Part shown: positions 25,682 through 33,600 of the stretch, in pieces
Layout: each line of letters opens with the position of its first letter
Position numbering within the stretch: position 1 is the first letter of the stretch
NCBI RefSeq assembly: GCF_021442385.1
Contig: NZ_MUZA01000006.1
Coordinates: forward strand, 1-64,000
Source of the DNA: Micromonospora sp. MH99
Lineage (GTDB): Bacteria; Actinomycetota; Actinomycetes; Mycobacteriales; Micromonosporaceae
DNA: 64,000 nucleotides
Reading direction: 5' to 3'
Made by a program: the position numbers and the translations under genes
Notes under the pieces: model-generated
Database searches by the model: none
Seen by the model: only the letters and a program-made list of their open reading frames with translations
What the model was told of the DNA's origin: nothing

Positions 25682-25750
25682 CGATCTTGCACTTTCTGTC
25701 CCGGCGAACGGGGTCAATGCCCCGTTTCGGCGACAGAAAGTGCAAGATCG
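25682..25750. repeat. Long perfect palindrome, family C
   Basis: Perfect 19-bp arms, CGATCTTGCACTTTCTGTC at 25682-25700 and its complement at 25732-25750, flank a 31-base centre that itself can form an imperfect GC hairpin (CGAACGGGG against CCCCGTTTCG). It begins 7 bases after the icmA stop. As in families A and B the outer end carries GATC and the arms are AT-richer than the genome. Confidence 0.85.
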
Positions 25751-25836
25751 CGGACGTGGGATTGGGGCGTGAGAGTTGCAACGTCGGAGTTGTGGGTGAG
25801 CCGGGAATCCGGGCTCGCGTGCGAGACTAGGTAACC

Positions 25837-26760
25837 ATGAGCGACCCACGGATCACCTCGTCGATCTTCACCCGCGGCGCGGTCGACCTCAGCACGCTGC
25901 GCGGCCCCGCACCAGCCAGTACCCGCCCCGGCACACCCCCGCAGGGCGGCCCGTCCGCCGGCGTGCCCGGCGCGCAGACCGCCGACGGCAACGCCGGCAT
26001 CGTCGACGTCACCGAGGCCACCATCCAGGCCGATGTGCTCGAACGGTCGATGGCCATGCCCGTCATCGTCTTCTTCGGTGCGGCCGGCTTCCCGGAGAGC
26101 GACGAGTTCGCCCCGGTGCTGGAGCGGCTGGCCGCCGAGGGCGCCGGCGCCTGGGTGCTCGCCCGGGTCGACGTGCAGGAAAACCCGCGGATCGCCCAGA
26201 TGTTCCGGGTCCAGGGCATCCCCATGGTTTACGCGGTCGTCGGCGGCCAGCCGATCGACGCCTTCTCCGGCGTGGTGCCCGAGGCCCAGCTCCGCCAGTG
26301 GATCCAGGCGGTGCTCAAGGCCGGTGGCGTGGCAGTCGCCGAACCGGAGGACCCGCGCCTCGACGAGGCGGACGACGCGCTCATGAGCGGCGACCTGGAC
26401 GCCGCCGAGCAGGCGTACCGCAAGATCCTCGCGGACGCACCGGCGGACGCCGCCGCCACTGCGGGTCTGGCCCAGGTCGGCGTGGCCCGCCGGGTCGCGG
26501 GCGCCGACCCGGCCGCCGCGCTGGCCGCCGCCGAGAGCGCCCCCGACGACGTCGCGGCCCAGCTGCTGGCCGCCGACATCGAGGTGCTCAGCGGCCTGGC
26601 CGAGCAGGCGTACGCCCGGCTCGTCGGCCTGGTCCGACGCACCGCCGGTGAGGACCGCGAGACGGTCCGCCAGCACCTGGTGTCGCTGTTCTCCATCGCC
26701 GGCCCGGACGACCCGGCGGTCGCCTCGGCCCGGCGGGCCCTGGCCAGCGCCCTGTTCTGA
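25837..26760 (+). CDS. Thioredoxin-like/TPR co-chaperone (YbbN-like)
   Basis: A 307-residue protein. After a disordered Gly/Pro-rich N-terminus of about 55 residues comes a thioredoxin-fold domain (residues about 55-165: VDVTEATIQADVLERSMAMPVIVFFGAAGFPES, ARVDVQENPRIAQMFRVQGIPMVYAVVGGQ). The CxxC active site is replaced by AAGFPES, so it cannot do thiol-disulfide exchange. The second half is tetratricopeptide-like helices (ALMSGDLDAAEQAYRKILADAPADAAATAGLAQVGV). This plan is the YbbN/CnoX-type co-chaperone, thought to hold unfolded clients for GroEL or DnaK. The ATG at 25837 lies just past palindrome C. A GC hairpin separates it from the arginase-family gene. Confidence 0.87.
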   Translation: MSDPRITSSIFTRGAVDLSTLRGPAPASTRPGTPPQGGPSAGVPGAQTADGNAGIVDVTEATIQADVLERSMAMPVIVFFGAAGFPESDEFAPVLERLAAEGAGAWVLARVDVQENPRIAQMFRVQGIPMVYAVVGGQPIDAFSGVVPEAQLRQWIQAVLKAGGVAVAEPEDPRLDEADDALMSGDLDAAEQAYRKILADAPADAAATAGLAQVGVARRVAGADPAAALAAAESAPDDVAAQLLAADIEVLSGLAEQAYARLVGLVRRTAGEDRETVRQHLVSLFSIAGPDDPAVASARRALASALF

Positions 26761-26797
26761 GTCAGCCGCACGGATCGTGAGTTCGTAGTACGCCAGC

Positions 26798-26822
26798 GCG
26801 GGCCGGCGTTTCGCCGGCCCGC
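26798..26822 (+). terminator. Terminator-like hairpin after the thioredoxin-like gene
   Basis: GCGGGCCGGCG at 26798-26808 pairs perfectly with 26812-26822 over a TTT loop, 37 bases past the stop codon. No T-run follows. Confidence 0.6.
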
Positions 26823-26845
26823 CCGACCACCGAGGACGGGAGCTC

Positions 26846-28231
26846 ATGATGCGCCGGATCGCCGTCCTCGACGCGCCGACAAATCTCGGCCTGCGACCGC
26901 CGACGTCCACCTCCGTGCCGGGCTGCGCCAAGGCGCCCGGCGCGTTGCGTGACCACGACCTGCTGGCCCGGCTGCGGGCCCGCGACGCCGGCTGCGTCAC
27001 CCCACCCCGGTACGACCCGGGCGACTGGCGGCCCGGTGACGGCGTGTGCCACGCCCGGGAGATCGCCGACTACTCCCTCGCCCTCGCCGAGCGGATCGGC
27101 TCGATCATCGACCGGGGCGAGTTCCCGGTGGTGCTGGGCGGCGACTGCTCCGTGCTGCTCGGCTCCGCCCTGGCCATGCACCGCCTCGGCGAGGCGGTAG
27201 GCGGGCGGATCGGGCTGGTCTTCGTCGACGGGCACTCCGACTTCCGGCACCCCGGCAACGCCTCCTACGTCGGCGCGGCCGCCGGCGAGGACCTGGCCCT
27301 CGTCACCGGGCGCGGGCAGGCCGACCTGGCCGCGCTGGAGGGCCGTCGGCCCTACTTCCGCGACATCGACGTGGTGGTGCTCGGCATCCGGGCGCAGGAC
27401 GAGTACCGCCTCGACCTCCAGGCCGCGGGCATCACCACCCGGCCGGTGCCGGCGCTGCGCGCCGAAGGCGCCGCCCGGACGGCCCAGTGGGCGCACGAGC
27501 AGCTCGCCGACTGCGCGGGCTACTGGGTGCACATCGACGTCGACGTGCTCGACCCGGCGGTGATGCCGGCCGTGGACGCCCCCGACCCCGGTGGCATCGC
27601 CTTCGCCGAGCTGGAGATCCTGCTCGCCGGTCTGGTCGACACCCCGCACTGCCTCGGCGTCGAGCTGACCGTCTTCGACCCCGACTACGACCCGGACGGC
27701 TCGTACGCCGCCGAGATCGTCAACACGGTGGTCGCCGGCCTGGCCCCGGTCACCGCGCCGGAGGCGGTGCCACCCCGACTGCTGTCGCCCCGGCCCACGC
27801 CCTCCCCACGGCGCGGCAACGGGCGGGGCGCGACAGCCGCCGAGCGCCTCGCGGGGCGTGACGGGCTCGATCGTGCCGCGCGCCTCGCCGGGCGCGACGG
27901 CCCCGATCGGGTCGATGAGCGTGGCGGCGACGATCTCCCCGACGGCGACGCCTCCGGCAACCACCCCGCCGGCGTCGGGTCCGCCGGCGTCCGTTCGTCG
28001 GCCGACGCGGTGGCTGACGACGAGGTGACCGACGCCGTCGCGCCCGCGGCGGAGCCGAACGGCGCGGGCGGGCGGCCCCCAGCCGAGCCAACCGGCCTCG
28101 CGGCCCAGATCGCGGCCACTGTCGATCGCGAACCGGTCGGCCCGCCTGCCTCGGCCGGCCCGGGTCTGCTCCGCCGGCCCGCGCCGCCGGCCGAGACCCC
28201 GCCGGACCGGCACGAGGCCGACTCCGCCTGA
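26846..28231 (+). CDS. Arginase/ureohydrolase family protein with a long disordered tail
   Basis: A 461-residue member of the arginase-deacetylase fold. The binuclear manganese site can be traced: DGHSD gives Asp128, His130 and Asp132, HIDVDVLDP gives Asp231 and Asp233, and GVELTVFDPDYD holds Glu273. The remaining ligand, normally His in GGDHS, is Cys101 here (GGDCS). That substitution removes one classical Mn ligand; the family may use Cys or act on another substrate. Residues about 310-461 are low-complexity Pro/Asp/Gly/Ala sequence with short repeats (RLAGRDG), absent from usual 300-residue arginases. The substrate (arginine, agmatine, formimidoglutamate or a guanidino compound) is not fixed by sequence. 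Start at ATG 26846 or the adjacent ATG 26849, after GGGAG. Confidence 0.8.
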   Translation: MMRRIAVLDAPTNLGLRPPTSTSVPGCAKAPGALRDHDLLARLRARDAGCVTPPRYDPGDWRPGDGVCHAREIADYSLALAERIGSIIDRGEFPVVLGGDCSVLLGSALAMHRLGEAVGGRIGLVFVDGHSDFRHPGNASYVGAAAGEDLALVTGRGQADLAALEGRRPYFRDIDVVVLGIRAQDEYRLDLQAAGITTRPVPALRAEGAARTAQWAHEQLADCAGYWVHIDVDVLDPAVMPAVDAPDPGGIAFAELEILLAGLVDTPHCLGVELTVFDPDYDPDGSYAAEIVNTVVAGLAPVTAPEAVPPRLLSPRPTPSPRRGNGRGATAAERLAGRDGLDRAARLAGRDGPDRVDERGGDDLPDGDASGNHPAGVGSAGVRSSADAVADDEVTDAVAPAAEPNGAGGRPPAEPTGLAAQIAATVDREPVGPPASAGPGLLRRPAPPAETPPDRHEADSA

Positions 28232-28269
28232 CCCGGTCCACCGCGCCGCGCTCCACCCCGCAATGAGCG

Positions 28270-28306
28270 GAACCGGGGTGCCCGGACGGCCCGGACACCC
28301 CGGTTC
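28270..28306. terminator. Hairpin between arginase-family and PBP genes (convergent)
   Basis: GAACCGGGGTG at 28270-28280 pairs with CACCCCGGTTC at 28296-28306, with a CCGG-containing loop. It lies between two convergent genes and may serve both. Confidence 0.6.
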
Positions 28307-28365
28307 GCCGCACCACCGGGTGGATCACCGCTGGGCGCGGGTGGCGATCAGCGGCGTACGGCGGG

Positions 28366-30330
28366 TCAGGTGGCGGGCACGGCCCGGAGGAAGCGCTCGG
28401 CGATCGGGACGGCCGAGGCGGTGCTGGCCCCGCCCTTCTCCACGAACACGGCGAATGCGACGTCACCCCGCCAGCCGACGAACCAGGCGTGGGTGTGGGC
28501 CGGGTTGTCGTCGTACTCGGCGGTGCCGGTCTTGCCGTACACCTCGCCGCCCGGAACGTCCTTGAGGGCGCTGCCGGTGCCGGCGGTGACGACCTCGCGC
28601 ATCATCGTGCGCAGCGGCTCGATCGACTGCGGCTTGAGCGGTCCGTCGGTCACGGCCGGCTTGGCCGGCGCAGGGTCGACCAGCAGCTTCGGCTGGATGA
28701 ACGCGCCCCGGGCGACGGCCGCCGTGGCGCCGGCCATGGCCAGGGGGCTGACCAGCGTGGTGCCCTGGCCGAACGACGCGGCGGCCTGCTCGGCCGGGCT
28801 GCCGCCGGTCGACACCTTGCCGGTGAAGGCGTCCACCCCGAGATCCCACTGCCCCTCCAGGCCCAGCGAGCGGCCGGCGGCGGCCAGCCCGTCACCGCCG
28901 AGCTTCGGAGCCAGCGAGGCGAAAGCCGTGTTGCAGGACTTGGCGAAGTCGGTGCGGAACGGCACCGAGCCCAACTCGAAGTTGTCCGAGTTCTTGAAGG
29001 ACCGGCCGTCGACGGTGAAGGTCTTCTTGCACTCCACCGGCCCGTCCAGGGTGACCGCACCCCGATCCAGCAGGCCCAGCGCGCTGACCATCTTGAACGT
29101 GGAGCCCGGCGGCACCTGGGCGGTGAAGGCCAGGTTCTCGCCGGCCGGCCCGGGACCGTTGGCGGCGGCGAGCACCGCGCCGTCGCTGACGCGTACCGCC
29201 ACCAGGGCGGACCGGCGCGGCTCGGCGCGCAGGGCGGCGTCGGCCGCGTTCTGGGTGGCCACGTCCAGGGTGGTCTTCAGCGCCTGACCGGGCTGCGGCT
29301 CGCGGCGGAACAGCTCGGCGCCGGTGGGTGCCAGCTTGCCGTCCTCGGCGGGCCGCTCGACAACCACCGTCAGGCCGGGGGCGCCGCGCAGCCGCTCGTC
29401 GTAGCGGCCCTGCAACCCGCCGTGCCCGACCAGGTCACCGACGACGTACCGGTCCGGGTGGGCGGCGAGGTCGTCGGCCTGCGCCTGGTCGACCGAGCCG
29501 AGCAGCGCGCGGGCGAACTCCCGGGTCGGCGCCAGGTCGAGCTTGTCGGAGATGAACTTGGTGCCGGGCAGATCGTAGATCCGGGGTTTGATCTGCTTGT
29601 ACGCGTCCTCACGCAGGGTCACCACCTCGACGAAGGCGCCCGGATCCGCCTCGGCTACCCGCTTCGGCAGGTCGCCCAGGTCGACGGCGGGGACCAGGGC
29701 CGGACGGATCGCCTTGAAGGCGGCGTCAAGATCCTTGACCAGCTTCTTGATGTCGGTGACCTGGTTCGGCTGCACACCCACCCGCACCACCGGACGGGGC
29801 GCGACGATCGGCGTGCCGGCCGCGTCCAGCAGCCCCGCCCGGGGGCCGGTGTCGCGGCGCAGCCCCAGCCGGTCGCCCTTGGCGAGCTGCTCGTGGAGCA
29901 CCCGCGGCTCCCACATCACCTGCCACTGGTCGTCGTCGCCCTTGACGAGCCGCAGCTCCCGGTCGTACGTCCAGTGCGCCTGGCCCGGCAGGGACCAGTC
30001 GATCCGGATCGTCGTGGTCGCGATGTTCTTGGTGATCTTCGGCTCACCCTGGCGGGCCAGGGCGGGCGGGGTGGCCGCCAACTCGCCGGACAGCTCCTTG
30101 ATCTCCTTGGTCACCTCGGCCGCCGGCACCTTGGCGCCGGTCGTGTCGACCATCGCGACCGCCTGCAGGTCGCCGCTGCGCCAGCCGGCGAGGAAGGCGT
30201 CGGCGCTGCGCTCCGGCCCGTCGTCGCCGGAACACGCCGCCAGGACGCCAGCGGTGAGCAGAGTCGCCGTGAGAGCGGCGATCCGCCGGGTGCGGTTCGG
30301 CCGGTGGGGCCGGGGGTAGGACAAGGTCAT
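28366..30330 (-). CDS. Lipoprotein class B penicillin-binding protein (transpeptidase)
   Basis: A 654-residue peptidoglycan DD-transpeptidase. Residues 1-33 are a lipoprotein signal with lipobox LAAC (Cys33). An NTF2-like MecA N-terminal domain (about 40-150: ADAFLAGWRSGDLQAVAMVD...QWQVMWEPRVLHEQL) is followed by the dimer/pedestal domain (160-340). The penicillin-binding domain follows, with SxxK at Ser410-Lys413 (GSTFK), SxN at Ser465-Asn467 (SCN) and KTG at Lys600-Gly602 (YGKTGTAEY). All catalytic motifs are intact. The MecA-like N-terminal domain occurs in many Gram-positive class B PBPs and does not by itself imply beta-lactam resistance. ATG 30330 follows GGAAGGA. The gene is divergent from NAD-GDH. 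Confidence 0.92.
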   Translation of the reverse strand: MTLSYPRPHRPNRTRRIAALTATLLTAGVLAACSGDDGPERSADAFLAGWRSGDLQAVAMVDTTGAKVPAAEVTKEIKELSGELAATPPALARQGEPKITKNIATTTIRIDWSLPGQAHWTYDRELRLVKGDDDQWQVMWEPRVLHEQLAKGDRLGLRRDTGPRAGLLDAAGTPIVAPRPVVRVGVQPNQVTDIKKLVKDLDAAFKAIRPALVPAVDLGDLPKRVAEADPGAFVEVVTLREDAYKQIKPRIYDLPGTKFISDKLDLAPTREFARALLGSVDQAQADDLAAHPDRYVVGDLVGHGGLQGRYDERLRGAPGLTVVVERPAEDGKLAPTGAELFRREPQPGQALKTTLDVATQNAADAALRAEPRRSALVAVRVSDGAVLAAANGPGPAGENLAFTAQVPPGSTFKMVSALGLLDRGAVTLDGPVECKKTFTVDGRSFKNSDNFELGSVPFRTDFAKSCNTAFASLAPKLGGDGLAAAGRSLGLEGQWDLGVDAFTGKVSTGGSPAEQAAASFGQGTTLVSPLAMAGATAAVARGAFIQPKLLVDPAPAKPAVTDGPLKPQSIEPLRTMMREVVTAGTGSALKDVPGGEVYGKTGTAEYDDNPAHTHAWFVGWRGDVAFAVFVEKGGASTASAVPIAERFLRAVPAT

Positions 30331-30616
30331 GAAGCGGTCCTTCCGGTCTCGGGCTGCTCTGCACGGTAGTACGCGAAGGGTGTCCCCAACGTCCCGTGTG
30401 GGGCTCGACGTGCGGAAAGACGGGCCGGGCCGGTGTGATGAACATCGCGGGGCGGGGTATCCCGCAACCGGCCAACCTCGGACCCGCAACGGGTGAAAGG
30501 ACAAAGTCCCGATCCGGACGTCCGGCCAGTGGTCCGCCGACCAAGGCGGGACACGACAGGCTTACGCTGGGCGGCAGAGTGACCCACAACGCGGTGGGTC
30601 GAGGGGAGTGGCACCG

Positions 30617-33600
30617 ATGGACCGGCGTCCGGCGATCAAACCGGAACCCGACCTCCGGCAGGATGACTCCGGCCGGGACGATGACAGCTTCGATTCGGCG
30701 ACCGACGGGGACGGCTACGGCCGGCTCGACACGGGCGTCACGGGGCTGACCGGGTCGAGCATCGACACCATCTACGATCTGGGCCTGCCGACCGAGGCGT
30801 TGGCCGATGACGTGGAGGACGCCGAGCTCGACGAACCGGTCCCCAACGCGGAGCGTCTGGTGGCCCAGGCTGTCGCGCTCGCAGGGGACGACCACGACGC
30901 GGCGACCCTGGTCGGCCGCTTCTGGCGGTTCGCCCCGGACGAGGAACTGGTCGGTTTCACGGCGGAGGAGATGCTCGACGCGGCCCGGGCACACCGGGAC
31001 CTCGCGCAGCAGCGGGTGCCCGGCGAGTTGAAGCTGCGCATCCACGAGCCGCACGCCGACCAGCACCACACCGTCGTCGAGATCGTCACCGACGACATGC
31101 CGTTCCTGGTCGACTCCGTGACCGCGCTGCTCAACTCGTACCACCTGGACGTGCACCTGCTGGTGCATCCGCTCGTGGTGGTCCGGCGCGAACCGCTGGG
31201 CCGCCTCACCGAGGTCTCGGCGGACGTGGAGCCGGACGACGCGATCGCCGGCGACATCATCGAGAGCTGGATGCGGATCGAGATCGACCCGGTCCGGGAC
31301 GCCGCCGAACGCGACCGGCTGCGCCGTGAGCTGCAACGGGTGCTCACCGACGTGCGGGAGGCCGTGGAGGACTGGCCGAAGATGCGTCAGCGTGCCCTCG
31401 CGCTCGCCGACGAGCTGGCCTCGGCCCGCACCTCGGACAACCGTCCGCCGGTGCCGGAGAAGGACATCACCGACTCGGTGGAGCTGCTGCGCTGGCTGGC
31501 GCACGACCACTTCACGTTCCTCGGCTACCGCGAGTACCGCCTGGTGGACGCTCCCGACGGGAACACCGCCGACCCGGTCGACGGCAAGGCGCTGGAGGCG
31601 GTGCTCGGCACCGGCCTGGGCATCCTGCGCTCGGACTCCCCGGAGGCCCGGTCGCTGTCGTCGATGACGCACGAGGCACACGAGAAGGTGCTGGAGAAGC
31701 GCCTGCTCATCATCACCAAGGCCAACTCGCGGGCCACCGTGCACCGCTCGGCGTACCTGGACTACATCGGCTTCAAGATCTTCAACTCCGACGGCGAGGT
31801 CATCGGGGAGCGGCGCTTCCTGGGCCTGTTCTCCACCGCCGCGTACCGGACCAGCGTCCGGGAGCTGCCGGTGGTGCGTCGTAAGGTCGCGGAGGTGCTC
31901 GACCGCTCCGGCCTGAGCCGGCGCAGCCACTCCGGCAAGGATCTGCTCCAGATCCTGGAGACCTACCCGCGCGACGAGCTGTTCCAGATCAAGACCGACG
32001 ACCTGTACCACGCGGTGATCGGTGTGCTGCGGATGGCGGGCCGCCGGCAGCTGCGGGTGTTCCTGCGCCGGGACGCGTACGGGCGGTTCATCTCCTGCCT
32101 GATCTACCTTCCCCGGGACCGGTTCACCACCCAGAACCGGCTGCGCATGCAGGACATCCTGCTGCGTGAGCTGAACGGCGTCGGGGTGGACTACACGACC
32201 CGGGTCACCGAGTCGATGCTCGCCCGGATCCACTTCATCGTCCGCACCGACCCGACCCGGCCACCCGGCGACATCGACGCCGACCTGCTGGCCGAGGAGC
32301 TGGCCGACGCGACACGGCTCTGGGACGACGACTACCGGCTGGTGTTGGAACGCAAGCTCGGCGACGAGCAGGCCAAGCACCTGTTCACGCGGTACGCCGA
32401 CGCGTTCCCGGAGGGCTACAAGGACGGGCACACGCCGTACGAGGCGATGAAGGACCTGGCCAAGCTGGAGCTGCTGGAGGAGCCCGGCCAACTGGAGATG
32501 CACCTGTTCCGCAAGCAGCTCGCGCCCCGGCCGGGCACCCGGGTCCCCGGTGCGGACCTCGCCGACACGACGAACGTGCGGTTCAAGGTCTACCGGTACG
32601 GCGAGCCGATGATGCTCTCCGCGGTGCTGCCGGTGCTGCACTCGCTCGGCGTCCGCGTGGTCGACGAGCACCCGTACGAGGTGGACCGGATCGACGGTCG
32701 GGTCTACCTGTACGACTTCGGCCTCATGCTGCCCGAGGGGCACCACGAGCTGTCCGAGGTACGCCCGCACGTGGAGAACGCGTTCGCGGCGGCGTGGCGC
32801 GGCGAGGCCGAGGTGGACCGGTTCAACGAACTGGTGCTGCGCGCCGGGCTGACCTGGCGGCAGGTGGTGGTGCTGCGGGCGTACGCGAAGTACCTGCGGC
32901 AGGCCGGCACGGTCTTCTCGCAGGACTACATGGAGCAGACCTTCATCGCGTACCCGAAGCTCGCCAGCCTGTTGGTGGAGCTGTTCGAGACCCGGTTCGC
33001 GCCGGGCGAGTTCACCGCCGAGCAGCGGCAGCAGCGCAGCGGCGAGCTGGTGGAGACGATCCGGGGCGCGCTGGACGACGTGGCGAGCCTCGATCAGGAC
33101 CGGATCCTGCGCTCGTACCTCACGCTCATCGAGGCGACGCTGCGGACGAGCTTCTACCAGAAGCCGGTCGGCGGGCGGCCGAAGGCGTACGTGGCGTTCA
33201 AGCTCGACCCGCAGGCCATCCCGGACCTGCCGGCGCCCCGGCCGAAGTTCGAGATCTTCGTGTACTCGCCGCGGTTCGAGGGCGTGCACCTGCGGTTCGG
33301 GCCGGTGGCCCGGGGCGGGTTGCGCTGGTCCGACCGTCGCGAGGACTTCCGCACCGAGGTGCTGGGCCTGGTCAAGGCGCAGATGGTGAAGAACACCGTG
33401 ATCGTGCCGGTGGGCGCCAAGGGCGGCTTCGTGCTGAAGCAGAAGCCGGGCGACCGGGACGAGGCGGTCGCCTGCTACCAGGAGTTCGTCGGCGCGATGC
33501 TGGACGTCACCGACAACATCGTCAGCGGGCAGATCGTGCCGCCCGACGACGTGGTGCGGCACGACGGCGACGACCCGTACCTGGTGGTGGCGGCGGACAA

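Noticed and set aside
28366..30330. PBP as a beta-lactam resistance determinant because of its MecA-type N-terminal domain
   Set aside because: This domain is common in housekeeping class B PBPs of Gram-positive bacteria, and nothing in the sequence or neighbours indicates resistance.
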